Of a stretch of DNA of 20,057 nucleotides, positions 9,501 to 16,036 are shown piece after piece. The DNA is taken from positions 1 through 20,057 of IMG/VR virus record IMGVR_UViG_3300032331_000893, one strand, 5' to 3'. The stretch is from a virus. The notes beneath the pieces are model-generated. The model had not been told where the DNA came from and ran no database searches. It worked only from the letters and a program-made list of their open reading frames with translations. The position numbers were made by a program, and so were the translations under genes. Each line of letters begins with the position of its first letter. Position 1 is the first letter of the stretch.

Positions 9501-12500
9501 ACATCTATGTTGAATACACCATTTTTTACAAATGCGTTATTACAAAGTATTAACTATGATAGATTAAATACGACACAGTATCCTTATGTTGCACCAGCTT
9601 ATTTGTTATTAAATTCATTACCATTATCAACACTTAGAGAACAGTATAAAAATGTTGGTAAAGCTCTTTCAGAAATTACTAATGTTAATGATTTAAATAC
9701 AGATTTAGATTATTTATTTGCTGCATTTACACAATATGGTGCAATACATAAAATACCATACGCATGGGTATTAAAATATGGTTCAATATGGCACCGTTAT
9801 AAAAAATATATTACAGATAATATTGATATATTAGACTCAAATGTTTGGACAAATGTAAATATACCATCACTTTATGACCCAAATGGTTCCAACTTACAAA
9901 AACAATATACATTTTTAAATCAAGACAATGTTTCTGTTGAAATTGTTGCTCAAAAATCGGTAACATCTACATCAACATTTGGTGTTAACAATACAATCTC
10001 AACTGTTAATATTGGGTTCTATCCAAAAGTTGTTAATGAACTTTACTATATGATGACAGGAACAGATTTGTTTACAACATATAGTGATGCTGAAATGCAA
10101 AGTGCTGTAAATTCAGGAATGAATGTGGATTATATTACTAAGTCACAGATTGTATTACCATTTGGTTTTGATAATAATAATTTATCAAGAGCCCTTAATT
10201 ATAATACTTGGTATGTAAGTTTTGACACAAAAGAATCACCAGCATTTCAAAATGTTGGAACAAACAAAACTGTTGTTATTCCTTCATTTGGTAGTAATTA
10301 CAACCAAGTAAGTCGCGAATGTTTTGTACCTTCATCTACAGGTCTTATTATGACCCAAGAAATAGATAATAATAGTGCAATCTTTAATGGTTCTGTTAGA
10401 ACATTTTGGAATGCTCCAAATTATGGGTATTTTGAACTATCAAGTATTACCAAACCAAACTATGATGAATATTTTAAATTTGTTAATAGTACTAATGTAC
10501 AAAATTCATTTGAATTAAGTCAGAAATATTCAAACATTGAAGAAATTTTCGGGGTTTTTAAAACAGAAATTTTAGATACGTTTGAGCAAGAATTTTTGAA
10601 TTTCAGTAAATCTGTGAGAGATTTAAGTGCGGATGATATAATAGGTAATGCGTTAATTGCTGGAGTATCAAACACAAACTTTCAAACTTTATTGACAAAA
10701 CTTTTAACAATTGATGTTGTTGATAATACAATAAATCAAACTGATTATGTAACTAAAGTTGCTAATGTTCAAATGAACAATATGACAACTATTTTAAATG
10801 ATTTTATAAATGCTGACATATGTTTCAAATATGGTAATCCTGGTAATTTTAATAGAAAAGTGTTTGGAACATTTACAACTTTACCAACACCATATAAAGT
10901 TGTTGACCCATACACATACAACGCATATGTTCAAGATACATTACCAACAGATGGTGGTAATGTGACTTTGGTGCAGTCTAAAGCAAATAACCCAACAGCG
11001 TGGAACGCCATGTATCTTAATGTTGGATTTGCTGATGAGGCGGGCATGGCATATAGTAATAATGGAAGTTATTATACTGACTTTTTCCCAACAATGAACG
11101 TTGAATTTACAGAAACAAATGTTAAAACGTTTGCTCCTTTAATAAAAATATTTGGAACCCAAAAATACAACCTTAGGAGTCAGTTTCCTGTTGATACTTA
11201 CAGTAAAGCCGATTTTACGGACTCGTTAAATAATTTTTATTTACAACGTAATGGATATCTAAATGATGTGATTAACCAAGTATTCTCTTCATTACAAAAA
11301 GATTTACCAAATGTTAGCGAGACCGTAGAAAAACCAATTTTTTCGGCAATAGATGGTCTACAACCAAAAGTTGAATTGTATGAAAGTTTTAAAGCCTTTA
11401 ATGATAAATGGATTGCAGGACTTGAAATAACAGAAAGAACTTTATATCAAGACGTTATGTTCTTAGATAGAGCAAACAATGATATTGGTGATAAAGTTTT
11501 AGTTGATGTTTTTAAATTAATTGATTTCTTCTCGGGAACCACATCGGTTAATACAAGAGTTATTGATTTTATTTCACAAATTGTTGCCGATAATAAATTT
11601 ATTATGATGCCACTACCAGCTTATGTTAATTTTTGGGGTGTGGGTGAAGTAAAACAAGGGGTAACACCAAACGCCGAATCAAGTGAGTCTTTAGCAAATT
11701 CAATGTTTGGAACTTATTTAGATGTTGATACAAGATATTCAGAACCAAAATTTGTTTGTTATTACGCAGGTAAACCAAGTGAACACTTGGACATGAGAGA
11801 AGCTAAAGATTATAGATGGAGAACAGATGCATTTGATATCGCAAGTCCGGCATCAAACCCAATTATAGTAAATCTAATTAACAAAAAAGATTGGGGAATC
11901 TCCAATAAAATTGTTGGTTTTAATGTTGATTTTGGAACAAGAAACCAAACAATATTTTCAAGTATTCAACTTGACCAAAATCCAGCTGCGGCAACAACCG
12001 AATCAAATAAAGTTATCGCTGATATGGCAAACGCGGCTGCGGGAAGAAGAACAAATACCCAAAGTGTCAGCCTTTATAATTTATATAAAAATAGAAGTTA
12101 TGAATGTAGAGTTGAAGCTATGGGTAACATGATGATTCAACCAACACAATATTTTAACCTTAGATATGTTCCAATGTTTAGAGGACCATACATGGTTCAA
12201 TCGGTAGAACACATTATAGAACCCGGTACATTTAAAACTTTTTTTAGTGGTATAAGAATGCCAATATATTCATTACCATTAATAACACAACAAATCATGT
12301 CAATAAATCAAAATTTATTGAGTGAACTTGCACAAAGTGTGTTTAGATTAAAAGAAACTTCGGTTACAACGGCACAACCGGCGGTTAACATAATTACAAT
12401 TGGAAATAATATCCAAGTTAATACAAAATATAACACAGCACCATTTATTAAATGTTATAAAGATATTACTGTCGCTGATGTTGCATACCAACAATTTACA

Positions 12501-13067
12501 GGTATTGAAAATCAATCATTTAACATATCTATTTCAGACTTTGCTAAATTATTAAGAACCCGTGTGAATAATCCAATTGCTAGACTTATGGTATTTTATA
12601 CCGCATATCTTAATGGTCATGATGATAAAATTTTATATACTTATAATCATGATTTAGGTAACACCCCTTTGGGTGGAGTCCCACATCCACAAATAAATTA
12701 TGCTGGTAGAAAAGTTTATTTTACAACAAATTATGCTTGTAAAACAAATCAAAATGGTTATACAACGCCACACGCTGTTTTTGAATCGTTTGAGAAGTCT
12801 ATAGATTTTATTTATAACTACTTTTATAACCCAACAAAACCAGTCAATAGTTTATTGTATACGTTATATCCAAATTGGGATATTAAGGATGAAGTAAATA
12901 CTCCAATTCAAATGGCTTATACTTGGGTCTATTATTGGCCAACTCAAAATTATACGTCAGAAAAAGAATTGGGTACATTCTTGAGTCAAAATGAAAGTAC
13001 AAGAGCTAAATTGTTTGATTCTGCGTCTAAAGTTATTCAACTTTGTAAAACATATAACCTTATTTAA
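6501..13067 (+). CDS. Giant baseplate hub-like structural protein (2188 aa)
   Basis: Two regions resemble the barrel parts of phage hub proteins (T4 gp27 / VgrG-like). Residues about 140-242 contain LLGIESIKIKNTRSLTPTVD, VDVQGRALFEKG, NLPYPTFYLTLKGYYGKA and a YRVDLKFYSYKYTIL strand. Residues about 1867-1923 contain YECRVEAMGNMMIQPTQYF, MFRGPYMVQSVEHII and GTFKTFFSGIR, which matches the late hub barrel pattern of a ligand-free strand, GxY and VxH. The long middle part carries repeated aromatic and Asn-rich beta segments with no named motif. The last 190 residues look like a separate domain with TPHAVFESFEKSIDF. T4 gp27 is 391 aa, so this protein is more than five times larger. It probably forms the central hub with added peripheral domains. 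The ATG overlaps the previous gene by 11 bp. No membrane segment is seen. Codon use is strongly AT-biased: among the first 13 Arg codons only one is CGT. Confidence 0.6.
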   Translation: MADNIQVNDNILVELDYQNICLIDPNKVVNLDGTVRERQIHPENLVMYANLEAKMIPRSKLVVGAGFNDAVQTTPIASINFLRPNGDTMLSNKYLDQITGLNSVSGKGTNQPQLNNISQQNKTEDFYVKQNTSNRVDTGLLGIESIKIKNTRSLTPTVDITLVDVQGRALFEKGENSEYAAFFNLPYPTFYLTLKGYYGKAVKYQLIMTNFSTSFDSNTGNYRVDLKFYSYKYTILAELQMGALFALPFMYTTDYRISTTTPQTGSVNAAIDSNNSNGNPNLNLTQSIRSTKGQEEITKVYKLYKAQGLIDQNLPELSFPELRNRLFRLEENINKSYGEADFTPLTNINTYSSYLTSLRDDVLSSDVNSWFGQYIDQDKIFVLNTQNTGGESNIITYIYKPNIINDKQLSLNAYNQLKKIVSGYKAELASNATLGKNGSYIIDGKTTQSQINTLSSLEIAVGTTTLNVADSVRKSLSVLDIDWNQTFLVREKREPLPGEVQALISKESQFFIPIVLSNASTTNFPTYNFVFDGTFRGKSTFNKIIDLTYAEISKVKEQVIIELGLFLEKKIEGDSNLGFKPTLRNIMAMIFASAEAFIRLLDNVHTEAWKQRLNPIRQRVVVDGAKSSTTTESKNYVQQNNNNTVATEPIFPWPLYFVETNSPTGEQFEIRYLGDSREVAFTRGNNFDIWPEVQFVEEYIKGLAQRITPTITPTGSQDTGRSIQRISINAVDFPMTNIPYSNYQTVKFLYEIYERVLIAVYYDGIAKNSSKQLSVYKTLSDIEVTNITTSLASTSPSLTKVLKNLNFNSTDYLAILRNISNDGTGPSWQQFIRGEFTSEYMRTITTQDYSLLNGGALYQSQSSLSTSKNVKSLENVVQYLDSSTSNDTTSLLALYPFVSNTWSAENLSNSKQNLATRYSTTNSIFINDNKKFITNYQPNFDQNTNRPFVSFNFLSSKTPEVENSNFKLFYDSRNITKNYLVTESIVQYSGKTGNIDVNQTTSMLNTPFFTNALLQSINYDRLNTTQYPYVAPAYLLLNSLPLSTLREQYKNVGKALSEITNVNDLNTDLDYLFAAFTQYGAIHKIPYAWVLKYGSIWHRYKKYITDNIDILDSNVWTNVNIPSLYDPNGSNLQKQYTFLNQDNVSVEIVAQKSVTSTSTFGVNNTISTVNIGFYPKVVNELYYMMTGTDLFTTYSDAEMQSAVNSGMNVDYITKSQIVLPFGFDNNNLSRALNYNTWYVSFDTKESPAFQNVGTNKTVVIPSFGSNYNQVSRECFVPSSTGLIMTQEIDNNSAIFNGSVRTFWNAPNYGYFELSSITKPNYDEYFKFVNSTNVQNSFELSQKYSNIEEIFGVFKTEILDTFEQEFLNFSKSVRDLSADDIIGNALIAGVSNTNFQTLLTKLLTIDVVDNTINQTDYVTKVANVQMNNMTTILNDFINADICFKYGNPGNFNRKVFGTFTTLPTPYKVVDPYTYNAYVQDTLPTDGGNVTLVQSKANNPTAWNAMYLNVGFADEAGMAYSNNGSYYTDFFPTMNVEFTETNVKTFAPLIKIFGTQKYNLRSQFPVDTYSKADFTDSLNNFYLQRNGYLNDVINQVFSSLQKDLPNVSETVEKPIFSAIDGLQPKVELYESFKAFNDKWIAGLEITERTLYQDVMFLDRANNDIGDKVLVDVFKLIDFFSGTTSVNTRVIDFISQIVADNKFIMMPLPAYVNFWGVGEVKQGVTPNAESSESLANSMFGTYLDVDTRYSEPKFVCYYAGKPSEHLDMREAKDYRWRTDAFDIASPASNPIIVNLINKKDWGISNKIVGFNVDFGTRNQTIFSSIQLDQNPAAATTESNKVIADMANAAAGRRTNTQSVSLYNLYKNRSYECRVEAMGNMMIQPTQYFNLRYVPMFRGPYMVQSVEHIIEPGTFKTFFSGIRMPIYSLPLITQQIMSINQNLLSELAQSVFRLKETSVTTAQPAVNIITIGNNIQVNTKYNTAPFIKCYKDITVADVAYQQFTGIENQSFNISISDFAKLLRTRVNNPIARLMVFYTAYLNGHDDKILYTYNHDLGNTPLGGVPHPQINYAGRKVYFTTNYACKTNQNGYTTPHAVFESFEKSIDFIYNYFYNPTKPVNSLLYTLYPNWDIKDEVNTPIQMAYTWVYYWPTQNYTSEKELGTFLSQNESTRAKLFDSASKVIQLCKTYNLI

Positions 13068-13097
13068 AATAAATGATATTTATAAAGAAAGAATGTT

Positions 13098-13322
13098 ATG
13101 GATATTAAAACACATTTAGACAATTATCTTGGAAGAAACTCAAGATACACAGAAAAAAATACAGAAAATGGTGTCACTGAAGTTTGTGATTTAAACAGTG
13201 GTGAGTGTTATACTGTAAGACAAAAAGATGGTCTTATAGAGAGAGTTGACAACACAATGAAAACAAATAGAAAAGTCCAAGTTGAAACACCACAAGGATT
13301 TAAACAATTATTAAACGGTTAA
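13098..13322 (+). CDS. Small protein of unknown function (74 aa)
   Basis: I do not recognise this gene. It encodes a charged 74-aa protein with a short central beta-hairpin-like stretch, VTEVCDLNSGECYTVRQKDG, containing two Cys (residues 30 and 37) seven residues apart. A hydrophilic C-terminus ends in GFKQLLNG. It has no signal peptide or membrane segment. It lies 30 bp after the hub-like gene and 3 bp before the next gene, so it is probably co-transcribed with the structural block. The leader has AAAGAAAGAATG-like purine-rich sequence, the nearest thing to a ribosome site among the clear starts. That it is a real gene is supported by the tight spacing and by the absence of a competing frame. 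Confidence 0.6.
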   Translation: MDIKTHLDNYLGRNSRYTEKNTENGVTEVCDLNSGECYTVRQKDGLIERVDNTMKTNRKVQVETPQGFKQLLNG

Positions 13323-13325
13323 ACA

Positions 13326-13988
13326 ATGGCTATAGATAGAAAAATTATTGAAGAAATTAAAAGACACAATAAAATAAATTCTTACATTATGGAACAAGAT
13401 GCTATTCCAGCACCTGGTGATGTTCCAGCTCCGATTGACGCTCCAACACCTGCAGGACCAGAATCAGACCCGACAATTGCCGAGCCAATCCCAACACCTG
13501 AAGTGATTGATGTTGACCAAGATTCTGAGGTAGAAAAAATTGATAATGATGGTAAATCTGAAACAACTAATGATGAGTCAGGAAGTGAAGAGTTAGATAT
13601 TACTGACTTAGTTACTAGTCAAAAGAATATTGAAAACAAACAACAAGAATATTTTGACATGATGTTTAAACAAATTGAAGACATGCAAGGTAAGTTAAAT
13701 TCTATGGACCAAGTTTTTGAGAAATTAAATTCAATGGAAGAAAAGATTGAAAAATACAGACCAAAAACCGCTCAAGAAAAATTAGAATTAAGAAGTCTTG
13801 ATAGTGGACCATTTAATCAAAAACTTTCAAATTTCTTTGATGACAAACAAGATGATATGGAAAAATCGGGTAAAAATGAATATGTTTTAACATCTGATGA
13901 AGTAGAACAAATTGTTCCATCTGAAGTTAAAAAAACATTTGACAATTACGGAGACGAACCAACCCAAACATCTTTTAGAGTGGGTTGA
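13326..13988 (+). CDS. Acidic Pro-rich / coiled-coil protein of unknown function (220 aa)
   Basis: No family is recognised. Residues 1-24 form a charged helix. Residues 25-60 are a Pro/Ala-rich, probably disordered stretch (AIPAPGDVPAPIDAPTP). Residues 61-92 are strongly acidic. Residues about 98-145 have heptad-like spacing with a repeated KLNSM (123-127 and 133-137), suggesting a coiled coil. The C-terminal 75 residues are charged and include a basic patch (VKKTF). It is the last gene before the terminator, so it belongs to the virion block. A low-complexity acidic protein here could be an assembly or scaffold-type factor or a minor virion protein, but nothing in the sequence decides this. 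Confidence 0.6.
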   Translation: MAIDRKIIEEIKRHNKINSYIMEQDAIPAPGDVPAPIDAPTPAGPESDPTIAEPIPTPEVIDVDQDSEVEKIDNDGKSETTNDESGSEELDITDLVTSQKNIENKQQEYFDMMFKQIEDMQGKLNSMDQVFEKLNSMEEKIEKYRPKTAQEKLELRSLDSGPFNQKLSNFFDDKQDDMEKSGKNEYVLTSDEVEQIVPSEVKKTFDNYGDEPTQTSFRVG

Positions 13989-14014
13989 TTTTAAAAAAAA
14001 TTTTACTATACTTT

Positions 14015-14039
14015 AGGGGTCATATTGTGACCCTTTTTT
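14015..14039 (+). terminator. Intrinsic terminator closing the structural gene block
   Basis: A perfect 6-bp stem (GGGTCA / TGACCC, extendable by a G-T pair and an A-T pair) encloses a 5-base loop TATTG and is followed by six Ts. It begins 26 bases after the stop of the 220-aa gene. It is the only GC-rich stem plus T-tract seen in the window's intergenic gaps. Confidence 0.85.
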
Positions 14040-14052
14040 ATTTGGTAAACAA

Positions 14053-14084
14053 TTTGACGAACACTAAAAATTAACCTATACTTA
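14053..14084 (+). promoter_or_regulatory. Promoter for the replication block
   Basis: TTGACG (14054-14059) and TATACT (14077-14082) are separated by exactly 17 bp, a near-consensus sigma70 pair. Read as a Bacteroidetes promoter, TTTG (14053-14056) lies 20 bp before TATACTTA, matching TTTG-N19-21-TAnnTTTG at the -33 element and in part at -7. Transcription would start near 14089-14091, giving a short A-rich leader before the ATG at 14105. Its place just after the terminator supports it. Confidence 0.6.
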
Positions 14085-14104
14085 AATAACTAAAAAACAA
14101 AATT

Positions 14105-14953
14105 ATGATGAGTTCACTTGACGCAGTACTTTCACAGTACGAAAAAAACACACAATCTTTCGGAGACGCAAACAAAATGTCTCAAGAGGAAAGAATGAAA
14201 AAGTATTTCGCTTGTATCCTTCCACAAGGCCAAGCTCAAGGACAACGTAGAGTACGTATCCTCCCTACACCCGATGGTTCTTCACCTTTCAAAGAGGTTT
14301 GGTACCATGAATTACAAGTGGGTGGTAAATGGCAAAAATTCTATGACCCAGGTAAGAACGACAATGAACGTTCACCGTTGAATGAAGTTCATGAAGAACT
14401 TATGTCAACAGGAAAAGAATCTGACAAAGAATTGGCTAAACAATACAAATCACGTAAATTTTACATCGTGAAAGTTATTGACCGTGATGCTGAAGAAGAA
14501 GGAGTAAAATTCTGGCGTTTCAAACACAATTACAAGAACGATGGTATCTTAGACAAAATTATTCCAATTTGGAGACAAAAGGGTGATATTACTGACTCCG
14601 ATAAAGGTAGAGACCTTATTGTACAGTTGGTTAAATCTAAAACACCTGGTGGAAAAGATTACACATCAATTCAGACAATCATGCACGATGACCCAACATC
14701 ACTTCATGAAAATGCGGCAACTAAAGAAGAGTGGTTGAAAGACGCTTTGACTTGGGCTGACGTTTATTCTAAAAAACCTGTTGAATATTTGGAAGCACTT
14801 TCTCGTGGAGAAGAACCACGTTGGGATTCTGAAACAGGTAAATACTTGTATGGTGATTCAGGAGATATGATGATGGGTGGTTCTAAATCAGCACCTGCAA
14901 CTCCTGCGGACCCACAATTATTTGACGAACCTGCTGAGGACTTACCGTTCTAA
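14105..14953 (+). CDS. 32: gp32-like single-stranded DNA-binding protein
   Basis: This 282-aa protein has the size and layout of T4 gp32 (301 aa). It has an N-terminal helical segment with Lys/Arg (about 1-35), an OB-type core starting with KKYFACILPQ and RVRILPTPDG, and a basic-aromatic segment KFWRFKHNYKNDG (about 135-150). The C-terminal tail is Gly/Ala/Pro-rich and ends in the acidic tip DEPAEDLPF, the usual protein-recruitment tail of SSBs. The gene would coat single-stranded DNA at forks and during recombination and recruit the recombinase and helicase. It heads the replication block behind its own promoter. Arg codons are CGT 8 times and AGA 4 times, unlike the virion genes, which fits high expression. 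It has only one Cys (C37), so the zinc site of T4 gp32 is absent. Two adjacent ATGs (14105 and 14108) are possible starts, and two stop codons stand in tandem. Confidence 0.85.
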   Translation: MMSSLDAVLSQYEKNTQSFGDANKMSQEERMKKYFACILPQGQAQGQRRVRILPTPDGSSPFKEVWYHELQVGGKWQKFYDPGKNDNERSPLNEVHEELMSTGKESDKELAKQYKSRKFYIVKVIDRDAEEEGVKFWRFKHNYKNDGILDKIIPIWRQKGDITDSDKGRDLIVQLVKSKTPGGKDYTSIQTIMHDDPTSLHENAATKEEWLKDALTWADVYSKKPVEYLEALSRGEEPRWDSETGKYLYGDSGDMMMGGSKSAPATPADPQLFDEPAEDLPF

Positions 14954-14964
14954 TAAAACAAAAC

Positions 14965-15000
14965 ATCATGTATGGTATCATGTACGGTACCATACATGAT
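14965..15000 (+). repeat. Three 12-mer array: two direct copies and one inverted copy
   Basis: ATCATGTATGGT (14965-14976) is followed directly by ATCATGTACGGT (14977-14988, one mismatch) and then by ACCATACATGAT (14989-15000), the exact reverse complement of the first. Copies 1 and 3 can form a perfect 13-bp stem with a 10-base loop. Copies 2 and 3 form a loopless 24-bp palindrome with one mismatch. No T-tract follows, so a simple intrinsic terminator is unlikely. The array lies 12 bp after the gp32-like stop and 15 bp before the uvsX-like ATG. Confidence 0.9.
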
Positions 15001-15015
15001 TAATTTACAACACAT

Positions 15016-16026
15016 ATGGCAATCAAGAAAAACGATTTTAATTCAGTAAAGAAGAAATTCTCAACTTCGGCGAAGTATAAACCACAAAGATACTTTGACT
15101 TGGGTAAAGATTTCTTGGACGCTGTAGGACTACCAGGACCCGCTATAGGACACTTAAACATGTTCTTGGGTCACTCTGATACAGGTAAGACAACAGCTCT
15201 TGTAAAAGCGGCCGTATCAGCTCAGAAACAAAATATTCTTCCTGTTTTTATTATTACCGAACAGAAATGGAGTTTTGAACACGCAAGACTTATGGGTTTT
15301 GATTGTGACGAAGTAGTTGACCCCGAAACAGGAGAGTTAGATTGGGATGGATTCTTTATCTTCAATAACAACTTCTCTTACATTGAACAAATCACAGATT
15401 ATATTAATAGTTTGTTGGATGCTCAAGAAAAAGGTGAATTGGAATATGATTTATTGTTCCTTTGGGATTCAGTAGGTTCGGTTCCTTGTAAGATGACTTA
15501 CGAAGGTAAAGGTGGTAAACAACACAACGCTGCGGTTCTTGCCGACAAGATTGGAATGGGTATCAACCAACGTATTTCAGGTTCTCGTAAATCCGATTCA
15601 AAATATGAAAACACATTGGTTATTGTTAATCAACCTTGGGTTGAACTTCCTGACAATCCATTTGGACAACCAAAGATTAAGGCAAAAGGGGGTGAAGCGA
15701 TTTGGTTAAACTCATCTTTGGTATTCTTATTTGGTAATCAAAAAGGTGCGGGAACAAACAAAATTTCTGCAACAAAAGACAAAAGAACTGTTAAATTTGC
15801 AATCCGTACAAAAGTTTCTGTTATGAAAAACCACATCAATGGTTTGGGATATGAGGATGGAAAAATCATCGTAACACCACACGGATTCTTGGCAGGAAAA
15901 GATGCGGCTGAAGAGAAAGTATCTATTGAACAATACAAGAAAGAAAACGCTGAGTATTGGAAAGAGATTATTGGTGCTGATGGAGATTTCAGCTTGTTTG
16001 AGGAAAAAGAAAGTGAAACAGTATAA
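15016..16026 (+). CDS. uvsX: UvsX/RecA-like recombinase
   Basis: This 336-aa RecA-fold ATPase (T4 UvsX is 391 aa) forms filaments on single-stranded DNA and drives strand exchange for recombination-dependent replication and repair. Walker A is GHSDTGKTT (52-60, K58). A Glu in the ITEQ strand (E82) matches the catalytic Glu region. Walker B is LLFLWDS (D151). The NQPWV segment (Q206) matches the RecA Gln switch. Loops at about 155-170 (basic, Gly-rich) and 211-228 (NPFGQPKIKAKGGE) are in the DNA-binding loop positions. The C-terminus is acidic. It follows the gp32-like gene, its expected partner, across the 12-mer array. The leader has no Shine-Dalgarno motif. Compared with T4 UvsX it is about 55 residues shorter. 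Confidence 0.9.
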   Translation: MAIKKNDFNSVKKKFSTSAKYKPQRYFDLGKDFLDAVGLPGPAIGHLNMFLGHSDTGKTTALVKAAVSAQKQNILPVFIITEQKWSFEHARLMGFDCDEVVDPETGELDWDGFFIFNNNFSYIEQITDYINSLLDAQEKGELEYDLLFLWDSVGSVPCKMTYEGKGGKQHNAAVLADKIGMGINQRISGSRKSDSKYENTLVIVNQPWVELPDNPFGQPKIKAKGGEAIWLNSSLVFLFGNQKGAGTNKISATKDKRTVKFAIRTKVSVMKNHINGLGYEDGKIIVTPHGFLAGKDAAEEKVSIEQYKKENAEYWKEIIGADGDFSLFEEKESETV

Positions 16027-16036
16027 ACAATAAATT
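16025..16036 (+). promoter_or_regulatory. A-rich translation leader before a GTG start
   Basis: AAACAATAAATT ends directly at the GTG of the 5' nuclease gene. The identical 12-mer ends directly at the ATG of the helicase gene (17534-17545). Neither has a Shine-Dalgarno motif. The match supports the GTG as the true start, because the reading frame from it gives the conserved VDGDN strand at residues 6-10. Confidence 0.6.

Noticed and set aside
13077-13084. TATTTATA, the reverse complement of the T4 late promoter box TATAAATA, in the gap before the 74-aa gene
   Set aside because: It would fire leftward, against all genes in the window. The forward box TATAAATA also occurs inside the hub-like coding region (7496-7503), so in this AT-rich DNA such matches are expected by chance.
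14965-15000. Reading the 12-mer array as a simple intrinsic terminator
   Set aside because: The stem is AT-rich and no run of Ts follows, unlike the real terminator at 14015-14039.
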